Source: Paulinella micropora (Eukaryota; Cercozoa; Imbricatea; Euglyphida; Paulinellidae). From it: a stretch of 64,000 bases of DNA. Location of the stretch: positions 5,001 to 69,000 of the forward strand of contig WBZZ01006317.1 of assembly GCA_019918135.1 (NCBI GenBank). Direction: 5' to 3'. Both the position numbers and the translations under genes were made by a program. Below, piece by piece: positions 27,735 to 38,180 of this stretch. A model generated the notes under the pieces. The model was not told the origin of the DNA, ran no database searches, and saw nothing but the letters and a program-made list of their open reading frames with translations. The stretch's first letter is position 1. Each line of letters begins with the position of its first letter.

Positions 27735-28208
27735 TGTATGTATCAAAATGACCATACCCATTCTGTGCTTTTAATGTTTCTGCTTCTTCTTCTTTTAAGT
27801 CTGTGTAGCCACTGGCAAATTTGAATTTAATATCTTTTAAGTCATTTCATCACTGGCTATCGCACCAAGATAACATCCATGTTTTTTCATTATGTCGTCT
27901 ATTTCATTTGTCATTAAACCGCGACCTTCACCCTGTTGTTCCTCTGTCTGTGGCTCCTCTGTCTGGGGCTCTGGCTGTGATTGCTGTGGGTCGGGCTGTT
28001 GCTCTGGCTGTGATTGCTGTGGGTCGGGCTGTTGCTCTGGCTGTGATTGCTGTGGCTCTGGCTCTGGTTGCTGTGGCTCCGCGACGCTCGGGGGTAGCGG
28101 TTGGGGCATCCCCTCGTCAATGCTCAAATCATTTGAAACTTGTTTATCCACATTGCGTTCTATACTCATTTTGCTAGTTAGAGTATTTACAAAATCATGT
28201 TTGTTCAT
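27735..28208 (-). pseudogene. Adenain-like protease, broken remnant (B)
   Basis: The N-terminal leader is clear: MNKHDFVNTLTSKM, a Pro/Gln/Glu repeat tract (PQQSQPEQQPD type) and GEGRGLMTNEIDDIMKKHG, then LGAIASDE. Only part of the catalytic domain remains, so the fossil is well beyond function. D1 has a fuller copy at 55,821..56,539. It lies 10 bp from the coiled-coil gene, as in the other copies, where the two genes overlap. Confidence 0.8.
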
Positions 28209-28217
28209 TGTGTGTTT

Positions 28218-29501
28218 TTAATCTTTGCGGGCTAAGTATTTTTTTATTTTCGCTATTGAAAATACTTTATCAATTAATTCTTCTAATGTCTTCGCTCCAC
28301 TACCTTTTTGCTCATTAATACCCATATACTCTTCATATCTAGCATAATCCGCCACTTTTCTTTTTACGTTTTCCTTTTCATTTCCAACATCAATATTAAA
28401 CCTTTTAATCATGTTAATTATCCACTTTGAAGTGTCTTTGTAATTTAATTTTTTATGTCCATCACTATCTAGTCTCTTTTTTAAAGCCTGTGCTAACTCT
28501 TTTATAGTAATGTTTGGGTGATAAGTTTTTGAAAATGCTGAGATTAAAAATTGATTAATTTGTAAATGTTCAAAATGCTTACCCTTTTCTTCTGCTTTCT
28601 TTTCTTCCTTTTCAAGTTTTTCTTTATATTCTTCTGCTAACTTTTTCTGTTCTTCTAAAGATGTCGCTGTGGCTATAGCCATCTGAATATCTTGACTGGC
28701 TTTTTGTAAGTCTTTACGACTCATCTTTTTTATGAACTTATCTGTATATCCTGCTAATTTCAGTGTTTCAATATCTTTCTGCTTTTGCTTTTTTTCTTCC
28801 TCATATTGCTCTTTCGTTTTCAATGGTGCTTCATCTCCTAAATTAGGTAGTGGCGGTGCTTGTGGTGGTGCTCCTAATGGCGGTGCTTGTGGTTGCCCCT
28901 GCTGTGGTGGCATAATATATTGATATTGTGGTGGCGGTGGTAATGCTTGTATCCTATTTTTTCTGTCTTCTTCATATTTTACATCATCTATGAGTTTTTG
29001 CTCCCTTCTTAGTTCTCTGGCTTTTTGTTCTTGTCGTTCCTTGATATCGGATAGTTCATTGCGGTGTATCCTTGCTAACTCATCCTGCCTTTCCTTAGCA
29101 TCTGCTATGTCTTTTCTTTCTTGCCTCTTCTTTTCTTCTTCAGCATCAACTCGTGCTTTTTTCTCTTTTTGGTCAATCTCATCAATCTTTTCGTATTTCT
29201 CCTTTTTGAGTTTGTCTAAGTGGTCATTAATGGCGGTTCTAGTATTTTGCTCAATCTCCGACAAACTCTGGACTTTTCGCAAGTCTTCTTTTCGCTTAGG
29301 TGCTCGCTTTGATTTTGGTCTGCTTAAGTATTTCATAAAAAATTTGACAGTGTGAAGTGTGCTCATATCATTTGTGTTCTTACCGAAATTAAGATAATAT
29401 TTTTTACCCTTCTGGATAATATATGGTTTCCCGCTTTTATTTCTATAAACCCGCGGTGGACGGACTTTCGCCTTTTTCACCTTCTTAGTCTTAGCGACCA
29501 T
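28218..29501 (-). CDS. Basic/coiled-coil structural protein (B)
   Basis: 427 residues, looks whole. N-terminal domain KVRPPRVYRNKSGKPYI and NTNDMSTLHTVKFFMKYL match A; a long Lys/Glu/Arg coiled coil follows (about residues 80-185, including DIKERQEQKARELRREQKL), then a Pro-rich linker (PPQAPPLGAPPQAPPLP), a helical region, and the conserved end GAKTLEELIDKVFSIAKIKKYL. The linker is shorter than in A and built of different Pro repeats. Function unknown; likely a virion component by position between basic core protein and protease. Confidence 0.75.
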   Translation of the reverse strand: MVAKTKKVKKAKVRPPRVYRNKSGKPYIIQKGKKYYLNFGKNTNDMSTLHTVKFFMKYLSRPKSKRAPKRKEDLRKVQSLSEIEQNTRTAINDHLDKLKKEKYEKIDEIDQKEKKARVDAEEEKKRQERKDIADAKERQDELARIHRNELSDIKERQEQKARELRREQKLIDDVKYEEDRKNRIQALPPPPQYQYIMPPQQGQPQAPPLGAPPQAPPLPNLGDEAPLKTKEQYEEEKKQKQKDIETLKLAGYTDKFIKKMSRKDLQKASQDIQMAIATATSLEEQKKLAEEYKEKLEKEEKKAEEKGKHFEHLQINQFLISAFSKTYHPNITIKELAQALKKRLDSDGHKKLNYKDTSKWIINMIKRFNIDVGNEKENVKRKVADYARYEEYMGINEQKGSGAKTLEELIDKVFSIAKIKKYLARKD

Positions 29502-29507
29502 TTGATA

Positions 29508-29626
29508 TTTTAGAATTTCACTTCGTGCTACGCACTCTCGCTTATTCTAAAACATCGTTTTTTCTTTTATTAAAAAAATAAATTGGTTTTCGATGTTTGT
29601 TGAAGACGTAGTCTGAAACAAATATC
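29508..29626. terminator. Two AT-flanked hairpins between basic and coiled-coil genes (B)
   Basis: 29,508..29,553: outer stem TTTTAGAAT/ATTCTAAAA with inner GTGC-TAC-GCAC. 29,592..29,626: TTTGTT-GA-AGAC-GTA-GTCT-GA-AACAAA. The first recurs at 30,828, 36,474, 53,952 and 59,388, the second at 56,541. Same role as the GC hairpins of A is proposed. Confidence 0.6.
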
Positions 29627-29628
29627 AT

Positions 29629-29946
29629 TTAAAATTTAAGGGCGCCTCGTCCTCTCTGCTTACCATACCCCAGTCTTGATGCTACAGCACCAACACTACC
29701 AGCGTAAGGTACCCCGACACTACTTAATGCTCCCGCAGTCCTAGAGATTAACTTATTATTGCGAAGAAATTTATCAACAGCCATTGCGGTTTTGCCCACT
29801 TTTTGCCAGTTAATTTTACCGCCAGCCTGCCCCTTGCCCTTCTTGCGACCAGTTTTCTTTTTACCTCCAGCCATGTTTGTGCTTGAGTTAATAGTTCGTT
29901 TGCCGATTGTTGGAATGACTTCAACACGAGTTGTCTTCACTACCAT
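29629..29946 (-). CDS. Basic core-like protein with paired Gly-Gly sites (B)
   Basis: 105 residues from MVVKTTRVEV at 29,946, the same start as D1. MAGG (residues 25-28) and QAGG (40-43) bracket a Lys/Arg-rich peptide KKKTGRKKGKG; the following domain KINWQKVGKTA, NNKLISRTAGAL, GVPYAGSVGAV ends LGYGKQRGRGALKF. Predicted DNA-condensing core protein processed by the element protease, by analogy with adenovirus core proteins. Looks whole; nearly identical to D1. Confidence 0.75.
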   Translation of the reverse strand: MVVKTTRVEVIPTIGKRTINSSTNMAGGKKKTGRKKGKGQAGGKINWQKVGKTAMAVDKFLRNNKLISRTAGALSSVGVPYAGSVGAVASRLGYGKQRGRGALKF

Positions 29947-30004
29947 ATAATAGAAAGATTTTAAAAAATCTTTCAGCAAAAATAAAAAATAATTACAAAA
30001 ATAA

Positions 30005-30823
30005 TTATTTCATGCGATAGGCAAAATTTTTTCTTAACTCATCATCAACACTTGAGACATAAAGAAAATTAAATCTCTCCTTTGTTGCTTCGTGATACTT
30101 TTGAAGAAAGTAATCAAAGTCAAAAGATAAGTCTAAGTGTTTATACACGAGTTCCATTTTGTCCTGAGATTGCCCCGGAAAGATTGATAAATAATCTAAT
30201 TGCTTAATGGCTTCTGGCCGTAGGTCGTTTAAATACTGGCTTGACATAATCACCTTTGATTTATAGTGTCTGTTCTTTTTTAACAAATCACTTACGGACT
30301 TGTCTCTTAATCCACTCCCTAAATCATCCAAAACAAAAACTACCTCTGGCGAAATATACTTGCTTGGCCTTTCTTTCTTCTCACCTCCTTCTTCTTTTTT
30401 CTTTTCCTTTCCGAAATAAAGAAATTGTGGTTTCTCTATTTCTTCTTTGTCCTGTTTTACTTCTCCTTCGTGTTGCTCGTCATGTCTGTTCAGTTTGTCT
30501 AACTCATAATCAATGACATTTACACCATCTGATTCAAGAAATGTATATATTGCCATCGGGTTGCCTCTGTTCTTAAAGTGCCTTACCATTGCTTTATAAA
30601 TGTAGTCCTTGTGAATTGTTGAAGCAATAATGACAATACGGGTTTTTCTGTCTGTAGTCCGTTTCAGTATTTCAAAGAGTGCTGTCGTTTTCCCGCTCTT
30701 CTTACGGGTGAGTAGAAATATGTTGGCATACGGTTCATTAAATAATTTATAACCTTTTGCTTTTTTATTTCCACCCCCCTCTTGTTTTACTGGCTTCACC
30801 TTGACATTATTAATCTTCATCAT
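30005..30823 (-). CDS. A32-like genome-packaging ATPase (B)
   Basis: 272 residues, looks whole. Walker A TRKKSGKTTALFE, Walker B VVFVLDDLGSG, then MSSQYLNDLRPE and LDYLSIFPGQ. The acidic linker between the Walker motifs (HDEQHEGEVKQDKEEIEKPQ) differs from A. Flanked by AT-type hairpins at both the start side (30,828..30,871) and toward the basic gene. Packaging motor of the capsid module. Confidence 0.92.
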   Translation of the reverse strand: MMKINNVKVKPVKQEGGGNKKAKGYKLFNEPYANIFLLTRKKSGKTTALFEILKRTTDRKTRIVIIASTIHKDYIYKAMVRHFKNRGNPMAIYTFLESDGVNVIDYELDKLNRHDEQHEGEVKQDKEEIEKPQFLYFGKEKKKEEGGEKKERPSKYISPEVVFVLDDLGSGLRDKSVSDLLKKNRHYKSKVIMSSQYLNDLRPEAIKQLDYLSIFPGQSQDKMELVYKHLDLSFDFDYFLQKYHEATKERFNFLYVSSVDDELRKNFAYRMK

Positions 30824-30827
30824 GATA

Positions 30828-30963
30828 TTTAGAATTGCGCTTCGTGCTCCGCACTCTCACTTATTCTAAAACATCGTTTTTTCTTTATGGTTTAAAATAA
30901 ATCGGTGTTCGATGTTTATCAACAAACGGGAGTTGCGGTAGCAACGAGAGTGTAGTTGATAAA
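30828..30963. terminator. Two hairpins between small conserved and ATPase genes (B)
   Basis: 30,828..30,871: TTTAGAAT...GTGC-TCC-GCAC...ATTCTAAA. 30,915..30,963: TTTATCAAC...GTTGC-GGTA-GCAAC...GTTGATAAA. The second starts 9 bp beyond the stop of the small conserved gene. Proposed RNA 3-prime-end signals. Confidence 0.6.
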
Positions 30964-30971
30964 TATGATTA

Positions 30972-31333
30972 TTATCCCAAAAACTCTAGGCATACAACAA
31001 TTCTTCCCGCTAAATTTCCTGTGTCAATATTTCCGCTGTCAGTTTCAAGGACTTTAAATGTATATTGTCCGTCAGTCCATCCGACACACCCAAATTATAA
31101 CCGAGATTTGAAATGTTTGCTGTGGTGCTATCTGCAAATGTTCCAATAATTCCGATTCTGTCCATATAAAGAATTCTGGTTTTGGTTTCGGTCTGGTCGT
31201 TCATATAGTGGATAAACTTAACATTCATTTTGGTTGGTGTGAATGACATTTGAATGTTTTTATTAAATGTTTTGCTTCCTCCAGCAAAATCATTGCTCAG
31301 AAAAATAATCTTTTGGTATTTATAGTCAGCCAT
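30972..31333 (-). pseudogene. Small conserved beta-rich protein, broken copy (B)
   Basis: Starts MADYKYQKIIFLSNDFAGGSK; NVKFIHYMNDQTETKTRIL and RIGIIGTFAD are kept, and the C-terminal CLEFL coding is visible at the far end. Broken (about one break). Its ATG and that of the divergent Cys-rich gene share the same few bases around CATGATG, so one start region serves both strands. Confidence 0.75.
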
Positions 31334-31595
31334 GATGTACTCTATATTAGTGCTAATAAACTTTTTATCAATTAATATTTATGCTCGGACTGCCTGCGAC
31401 TTTTACTCACCGGTCAGTGAGAAAAAAAATGAGAGTTGTGCTTATTGTATTCAGGAAGGAATAGAAACAAAATTTAAATGTGTGTATAAACCTTTTAGTG
31501 ATTGGTGTGTTAGTTTTGATGAAGCCATTCCTTTAATGTGCTCAAATGATGCTATGTGGTATAAAACTCAAGTATATGAATGCTCACTTCTTTGA
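31332..31595 (+). CDS. Secreted Cys-rich protein, PSI-like (B)
   Basis: 87 residues: signal-like segment (ILVLINFLSINIYA), then SCAYCIQEG, KCVYKPFSDWCVSF and CSNDAMWYK, matching the cysteine order in A with a slightly longer loop. The start overlaps that of the opposite-strand small conserved gene, and the end overlaps that of the two-TM gene. Looks whole. Function unknown; an exported or surface protein is likely from the leader and cysteines. Confidence 0.65.
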   Translation: MMYSILVLINFLSINIYARTACDFYSPVSEKKNESCAYCIQEGIETKFKCVYKPFSDWCVSFDEAIPLMCSNDAMWYKTQVYECSLL

Positions 31596-31928
31596 ACTAG
31601 AAGGTGATGGAAGGCAAATGCCGATAAGCAATGTTAAAATTCCGACATAAGTATTAGCAACCTCGCATGGCAAATTCTTTTCAGATAGCCTCACGATACA
31701 AAGGGTTATAATGGCAATAATGATACCCATTTGAAATAAGTATTTAATAAGTCGGCTGTCTGTCGGTCTGTCTTTTATACAACAACAATTCCAGTTATCT
31801 TCCAATTCGTGCTCTACTTTTTTTTCCTCATTCTTCAATGAAATGTCTAAAACTCTATTTTTCAACTCTGGTGTTAGTTCGCCGTCTAGTTCAATGACTG
31901 GCGGTGGGGGGTGTAATCTAGGAGGCAT
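31584..31928 (-). CDS. Small protein with two membrane segments (B)
   Basis: 114 residues. MPPRLHPPPP, ELTPELKNRVLD, WNCCCIKDRP, then YLFQMGIIIAIITLCIVRL and a second hydrophobic segment TYVGILTLLIGICL before PSPSSSKK. The membrane half is nearly identical to A, and the Cys cluster has one more cysteine. The start overlaps the fibre gene end. Looks whole. Confidence 0.75.
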   Translation of the reverse strand: MPPRLHPPPPVIELDGELTPELKNRVLDISLKNEEKKVEHELEDNWNCCCIKDRPTDSRLIKYLFQMGIIIAIITLCIVRLSEKNLPCEVANTYVGILTLLIGICLPSPSSSKK

Positions 31929-34900
31929 TAGTAGAAAATACGACTGCTCGGATTTCGGCTAGTTGGTTTGCTTGGTCTTGTAGTATATTCATGAGATTAT
32001 TATTTTCTTTTTCTAAATTAACTATCTTTTCTGATAATTGTTGAACCGATTTAATTAATGGCGCGATAAACTCGGAATAACCTATACCATAACCGACATC
32101 ACCACTATCAATACATTTAACATCTTCTGGATTAACACTCACACCCTTCAATTCGCATTCCTTTCTTTGCTTTGGACACGGAACCATAATTGTTTCTTTT
32201 ATAAAACCGCCAAAATCTAGCATATCCATTTCTGTTAGTATTTCTTCTAATTCCTGTGCTATTAAGCCAGTCCTACATTTCTTGTTGTCATCAATCATAC
32301 GATAGCAAACTGGATTTAACTTATTAATAAAATCTAAGCCTAAGCATTCCTTTGTATCTTCTTTTTTTCTCCTGTCTGAATATTGAATTGGATTAGACAA
32401 TACCCATAATTGTCCATCGCTCGCTCTTAATGACATTAAAGCAGTATTTGAATTATTCTCCCATATGAACCCACTCGTTGAAGAACCATTCACTCTAAAT
32501 CTAATAGCATAAGAAGTTAATCCTCCACCTCCTCCTGCTGGTGCTGTTCCTCCACTTAATGATTTATTATTCCCAGACTGAGACATATAAATACTCCATG
32601 CTGAATCAGTAGCATCCCACATAAATATTCCTCTCGCATTCGTCCCGTCTGTTTGTCCTTGAATTGCTATTTTTGCCCCATTAGTTGATGCTAATGCCGA
32701 TGATAGCACCCCAGAATATGTAATTCCCGCATTTGCTGTTATTAATCCTTTCGTCCATAAAGTCCCATTGAGTCCATTCAACGACATCAACAATTGCTCT
32801 GCTGAATTCTCCCATACAAAACCCATTGTAGAATCATTAGCAACCCTAGACCGAAAACTATACGAACTAAAATCATTTCCAGAAACCGCCAAACCATTTG
32901 CCAAACTTCTAGTGTTTCCACCTCCGCCAGATGCTGCATAAATCCCCCAACTCGTATTAGTCGTATCCCATAGAAATATTCCTTTTGCATTTGTTCCGTC
33001 TGTTATTCCCTGAACTCCTATTTTCTCTCCACTGGCATTCGTTGCTGATGTTAGTGTGCCAGTATATGTAATCCCCGCACTCGCAGTTAATAATCCTGCT
33101 GTGCTTACATTCATCGCCTCAGACCATGTTATATTGCTTCCTGCTGTTATTCCTGATTTATAGTTAAAAGCAAGTTTGTTTGAGTTTTTGTATATTTGAA
33201 AGTTTGAACCAGAATTACTTTATTTCCAGTTTGAGCCGTCATAATAAGCATCAAAACTTGCGCCCATATTGTCGTGTGCCCAGTTCAATAATTGAAATGT
33301 TGGATAAGCATCCGCCGTTGTTATTGCTTGTAAGTGTGCTCCTCCGATATTTGAAGCCGTTCCATATAATTCTAAACCACCTGTCGTCCCTGTTCCTTTC
33401 GTTGTATTGCCTATGGTTATTGGTTTGCCTGATGCTGTTGCTATTTTGTCGCTCGTTGTTAATGTTGTCGTAGTTATTCCTGCGGTTGAAGTTATTGTTC
33501 CAGCACTTGTTATGTTGTTTGAGTTCATATCCAACGCACCATAAAACCGCATACCGCCAGCATTGTTAAAACGGACAATATCAGACGAAACACTTTTATT
33601 ATCCAAAAGTTTTGAAATATAAAGTCCCGCCCCTTTTGCATCAAATGCTACATTCGTGAATACATAACCTCCTTGGTCTGCGGTTCCGCTTGTAGCAGTA
33701 TTTAGAGTAAATAAGAAATATTGATAATCACCTGATGTCTGTGAAAAGAATATATCTCCTCCATTTTGGTTTAATATCCTCGCCCCATTATATGTGATAT
33801 TTCCGCCATTAGTGATAGTTTGATTATTAAAATCTGCATTGTTCGTTAAAGTTAATATTTTTATCGTAGTGCTTGCCCCATTAAATGTTTTACTTCCTGT
33901 TATGGTTTGGTCTGTTGTTAGTTTTACATTTTGCCCGTCCAATGTATCTACATAACTTTTGTTTGCTCCATCGGCCGCTAATGTCGGAGTTCCAAGGTTG
34001 GCTATTTGCTACTATTACAATCTAGCCCCGAAGCATTTACCCAACCGACGATTACCCCATCAATAATAAAACTTATTTTTTTCGCAGAAATTTCAAAGTT
34101 GTAATATGTTGCAGTTTTCATATCCAAACTAGCAATTGACCCGATATTACTGGTAGAATTGAAAACGATGAATGTGCCCTTTGTTGTTGAATTGATTGAA
34201 TTTCCAGTTATTTCAACACCACTGCTATATGTCTTAATTCCTGCTATGGTTTGGTTTCCTGTTAGTTTCACATTTTGCCCGTCTAATGTATCCACATAAC
34301 TTTTATTTGCTCCGTCCGTTGTTGCTGATGGTGTGGCTAAGTTTGTTATTTTGTTGTTATTCAAACTTAATGTTGTTCCAGTTGCGGTTATAATTAAAGT
34401 ATTACCCGAATATAACTCTACATACGAACCAGTTATTTGTATCGGATACCAAGTCGCTGTTGCTGTTTTTTGTGCTGCAATTATTCCTATTTTTGTATCA
34501 AAGGCCATTCCAATGCCGTCAAAAGTAGAAGGATTGGATGAACCACTTACTTCTAAAGTTGATGTAAATTTTTTATTCCCTGCTATGGTTTGGTCTCCTG
34601 TTAGTTTAACCACCGAAGTGTCAAGAGTAGAAACATCCACACCATCAACAAGATTAACATTTGTTATGCTTTGGCTTTTCATATCAATCCCCGCACTCGC
34701 ATTTATTATACTGCTAAATGTTTTAATACCCGCTATGGTTTGGTCTCCTGTTAGTTTAACCACCGAACCATCAACTGCAAGATTAGCGAGATTAATTCCA
34801 TTATACGTAGAAGCCCCTGAAATAGCATAACCATTCATATTTAGTCCTCCCGTCATACTAGCAGTTCCGTCTAATCTAAGAAAGGGCGGTGTGGTGTTTC

Positions 34901-35777
34901 TCCATTGCCCCGTGCTATACATAATCAGTTGGTTATCTGCTGGAAAGCCTGTTATCGTCACATCGCTATGTGAGTCTATACTTCCAGCTGCTGACACCTT
35001 ATTATTATTATTATTATTATTATGCTCAAATATCCATTCATCAACACCTTTGTCATTTAGTAAATTAACTCCTGTTATATTCTTCCTTCCCATACTAATA
35101 TTACCGAATTCATCAACATTTATCGGAAAGGTTTTATTTACCCAGTTTATTGAGTTATATGTTAGATAACTATTCATCGCCACTGGTGCGGTTATAACCA
35201 CATCTGAAAGTGTATCAATTGAACCAAGGGCTGTATTCTTCCATTTGCCTTCTACATCGTTGTAAGTTAAGTATTGACCGCTCGCTTGTGCAAATATGTT
35301 TGTGTCTATCAAATTATATAAACTGGTTTGGTGCGGATTGGAAGTATTGCTTCTGTGTTGAGTTGAGGCTTTGACTTCGTCGTTGTCCCTTACTCGTTGC
35401 TCTGTATAGTATAAACGGCTTCCTTCTTTGATATCCGTAGTTGATTTTAAAGCGAGCCGTGTGTCAAAGCGGTTATCAGTCCAATAATAATTAAGTCCTT
35501 CTTTTAGGTCAGTTGTTGATTTTAAAGCGAGCCGTGTGTCAAAGCGGTTATCAGTCCAATAATAATTAAGTCCTTCTTTAATGTCCGCGGTGCTTTTGGT
35601 AGCCAGTCGTGTATCAAATCGGTCGTCAGTGTAATAAAGATTTATTGGGTCATCATCTTCTGGCACTCTGTCTGTATTCAGACCGACTATGTTTGTGTTG
35701 GTTAAGTCTAAGTTAAGTATGTTTAGACTATCAACAGCCAACTCATTAAGGCCAAGTAATGATTTATATTGCGACAT
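31918..35777 (-). pseudogene. Long tail-fibre-like protein with S74-type chaperone, broken copy (B)
   Basis: Starts MSQYKSLLGLNELAVDSLNI at 35,777. N-terminal YYWTDNRFDTRLA repeats, an Asn run from an (AAT)n tract, repeated VKLTGDQTIAGIKTF units, Gly/Thr-rich middle modules, GIFLWDTTNTSWGIY modules, and at the end SDRRKKEDTKECLGLDF with GLIAQELEEIL, the same chaperone type as A. So the N-terminal part resembles D1 and the C-terminal part resembles A: a mosaic gene. Broken (about two to three breaks). Confidence 0.85.
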
Positions 35778-35869
35778 TGATTATATAATTAAATATTTCA
35801 ATTTTTTTTTGTTAAATTATACTAACAAAAAATATAACTATCTAGTGTAGTATCAATCATCTGTAATCA
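35778..35869. promoter_or_regulatory. Divergent AT-rich promoter region (B)
   Basis: 92 bp between the divergent fibre and FLKF genes, very AT-rich (AATATTTCAATTTTTTTTTG, ACAAAAAATATAACTATC). Equivalent to 1351..1414 and 47,727..47,791. Confidence 0.5.
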
Positions 35870-36388
35870 ATGCCGTCAAAAGAGGCTTCAAAAGAAAACT
35901 GGAAGAAAGCAGTTCAAGCAAATAGAGAAAATGCTGAACGGCGAAAGGACGAATGGGCCCGTGAAAGGCTTAGTAAAAAAGGAGAATTAAAAGAAGCATC
36001 GGTGGAAGAACTTATTGAGACTGATGCTGAAGTTAGTGTTGCGAAAGAGATACTTAAAAATCCTGAGATTGAAGATGAATCAAGCGAAAGCGATAGCAAA
36101 ATTGATATGTCTGAGGTTATTGCAAATCATATGCTTAGAAAGATAAAAAAGAATGCCAAAAAGCCCAAGAAGAAAAACACAAAGAAAGCACCACAACCCA
36201 AGAAGACTGAGAATGACAGCGAAGAAGAAGAAAGTGAGAGTGAAGAAAGCGAAGATTATGAAACAACTGGCGTAAAACAGAGAGGTGGTAAAAAACGAAA
36301 TGAAAAAATATCAGTTAATGTATATAACAATACACCGAAGAATAAAGAAAAAAGTAAGGAAGCAGAAAAGATTTTTCTAAAGTTCTAA
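35870..36388 (+). CDS. Acidic/Lys-rich FLKF-tailed protein (B)
   Basis: 172 residues, looks whole. MPSKEASKENWKKAVQANR start, an acidic Ser/Glu stretch, a Lys-rich middle, then ISVNVYNNTP and the terminal AEKIFLKF. The start and the VNVYN..FLKF tail are the conserved parts among the three copies; the centre diverges freely. The MPS.EASR/K.NW start is closest to D1 (47,726). Confidence 0.8.
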   Translation: MPSKEASKENWKKAVQANRENAERRKDEWARERLSKKGELKEASVEELIETDAEVSVAKEILKNPEIEDESSESDSKIDMSEVIANHMLRKIKKNAKKPKKKNTKKAPQPKKTENDSEEEESESEESEDYETTGVKQRGGKKRNEKISVNVYNNTPKNKEKSKEAEKIFLKF

Positions 36389-36473
36389 TGATATTTTGTT
36401 CTGACTGCCGTCATCACAAAACATCGTCTGCGATTAAATAAAAATTAAAAATAAAAAACGATGGTTTAGAATA

Positions 36474-36511
36474 AGAGAGAGAGTGCGACAGCACGAATCG
36501 CAATTCTAAAC
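36474..36511. terminator. AT-flanked hairpin between FLKF and integrase genes (B)
   Basis: TTTAGAAT...GAGAGTGC-GACA-GCAC...ATTCTAAA, the inverted form of the 29,508 family, ends a few bases before the integrase ATG at 36,519. The AACATCG motif that accompanies this hairpin elsewhere lies at 36,420. Confidence 0.55.
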
Positions 36512-36518
36512 TATCATC

Positions 36519-37442
36519 ATGAGTGAAAATAATAATATTCAACTTGCGAACACCGCACAAGAATTATTTCGTCAGACTAAACCGAGGACTAGAGGAACGA
36601 CAATATGGGCGGACAAAGTATTAGATATGGTCAATATTGATTTAATGGATATGAGTAAGGTTGCTACAAAAAATAAAAATCATAATTTTGCCCTTATTTG
36701 GATTGATATTCATAGTCGCTATGCTTACGCAATACCTATAAAGAATAAACTTTCTACCACAGTTTTAGATGCACTCAAGAAATTACCAAAGCCAAAAGCA
36801 TACATATCGGACAATGGCGGTGAGTTTAAAGGTGCAGTTGGTGAGTGGATGAGAAATAATGGAATTGAACAATTTATGGTTGAAGTAGGTGATCATAATT
36901 CGTTAGGTATTGTTGATAGATTTGTTAGAACACTTAGAGAAAGATTACACATATTATGGGCTTTTAATCGTAATTTTGATTGGATAAGTTATATTGAAGA
37001 TGTTGTTTATTATTATAACAAGAAAAAACATTCAGCGATTAAGGCAGCACCAATTGATGTGTTTAAAGGAAATGATATAAGCCAACAACATAGATATGTT
37101 GATAAATATTTATTTAGTTTCAAAGAAGGAGACAGAGTTAGAAAGTTGAACAAGAAACATATTTTAGAAAAGGGAGGAAAGACATGGAGCAAGCAAATCT
37201 ACACCGTCAAAGCCCGTAAGGGATATCGGATTGTATTAACAAATGATGATGTTGTACCACCTAGACATTTATTAAAAACTGACGCTACCGACGATCCGGA
37301 AGAGAAAGATATTAATAAAGAACTGAAACAACTAACTAAAGAAAAGCAAACAAAGCATTTACTTAAAAGAGAGGAGATAGACTCCGCCAACATTAGAACT
37401 TCTTCACGACAAAGGAAGAAAAAAGAAATAATGGACTTGTAG
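36519..37442 (+). CDS. Retroviral-type integrase (B)
   Basis: 307 residues, looks whole. NIDLMDMSKV, IWIDIHSRYAYAIPI, SDNGGEFKG, then VGDHNSLGIVDRFVRTLRERL (stated by its parts VGDHNS and GIVDRFVRTLRERL), FDWISYIEDVVYYYN, KAAPIDVFKG, followed by a small beta C-terminal domain (DRVRKLNKKHILEKGGKTWSK in parts, YTVKARKGYRIVL) and a charged tail ending RTSSRQRKKKEIMDL. The D1 integrase has the same tail RTSKRERKVKVIMDL. It ends 3 bp from the convergent accessory gene. Confidence 0.9.
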   Translation: MSENNNIQLANTAQELFRQTKPRTRGTTIWADKVLDMVNIDLMDMSKVATKNKNHNFALIWIDIHSRYAYAIPIKNKLSTTVLDALKKLPKPKAYISDNGGEFKGAVGEWMRNNGIEQFMVEVGDHNSLGIVDRFVRTLRERLHILWAFNRNFDWISYIEDVVYYYNKKKHSAIKAAPIDVFKGNDISQQHRYVDKYLFSFKEGDRVRKLNKKHILEKGGKTWSKQIYTVKARKGYRIVLTNDDVVPPRHLLKTDATDDPEEKDINKELKQLTKEKQTKHLLKREEIDSANIRTSSRQRKKKEIMDL

Positions 37443-37444
37443 TC

Positions 37445-37966
37445 TCACTTCTTTTTGCGATTAGGTGTGGAAATATTGGAATGATATTCAGCAGCCTTAG
37501 TGTAGAACGGACGCTTCTCGTGAATATAGTAGCCCTTCAAAGCCGACCATGATTTGAAAACCCTTATCACCCCGTCGTCTCCGAGTGCCACGTGATAAGT
37601 ATCTTCTTTCCCGGTGCTCGCCATCAAAACTCCTTCTTTGCAATCCGGAACATTATACTCAAACACTTTGTCAGGCTCGTCGTACTTGTTGGCAATCTTG
37701 ACCAAAACTTTTTTCTCATCCCAATACTTTACAGCTTCATCCTCCTTCACCTTTGCTCCACCCACCTTATCGAAAGGACTCACATTTTTTGCTTTACGCT
37801 CAACCTCAGCCTGAGCCACAGGGTCTTCGTGAGACGGATGCTTGGCGTCAGGGGTGGTTGGAACTTCAGCAGGAACCTCAGCAACAACCTCGGCAACAAC
37901 CTCAGTTGTCTCCTCAGTGGGCTCCTCAGCAGTCTGCTTGGAAGGAGACTTCTTCTTTGGCGGCAT
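37445..37966 (-). CDS. Accessory protein: acidic leader plus small beta domain
   Basis: 173 residues from MPPKKKSPSK at 37,966. A basic start, a Glu/Val/Pro-rich leader (EEPTEETTEVVAEVVAEV), then a folded region KVLVKIANKYDEP, VFEYNVPDCKEGVL, TYHVALGDDGVIRVFKSW, ending in a basic tail. No family recognised. Unlike the rest of B it is rich in GC, so it may be host-derived or a recent gain. It is tail-to-tail with the integrase, 3 bp apart. The spliced gene at 45,325..45,832 of D1 holds the same place and also has an acidic leader and a DGSLKLFRLW stretch like DGVIRVFKSW, so a distant relationship is possible. Confidence 0.6.
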   Translation of the reverse strand: MPPKKKSPSKQTAEEPTEETTEVVAEVVAEVPAEVPTTPDAKHPSHEDPVAQAEVERKAKNVSPFDKVGGAKVKEDEAVKYWDEKKVLVKIANKYDEPDKVFEYNVPDCKEGVLMASTGKEDTYHVALGDDGVIRVFKSWSALKGYYIHEKRPFYTKAAEYHSNISTPNRKKK

Positions 37967-38180
37967 TGTACCTGCCCCACACCAAAAAGCACAAAAAAAC
38001 ATGTGTGGGCAGTGCCTTTAAGCAGTTTTTTTTTGTTTTCGTAAATAAATAATTTCGTAAATAAAATAATTTTTTGTTGCCTAGTAATAAGTGTGCTTTT
38101 ATGTTGTTGTGAAATGTGTGTCATGTTCATTGATGATAAGTGGGCAGGTAGGCAGACAGCACAGATCACACAACTATTTT

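Noticed and set aside
37592-38169. Plus-strand and alternate-frame ORFs over the accessory gene 37,445..37,966
   Set aside because: Shadows; the minus-strand frame has a sensible start, acidic leader and folded end.
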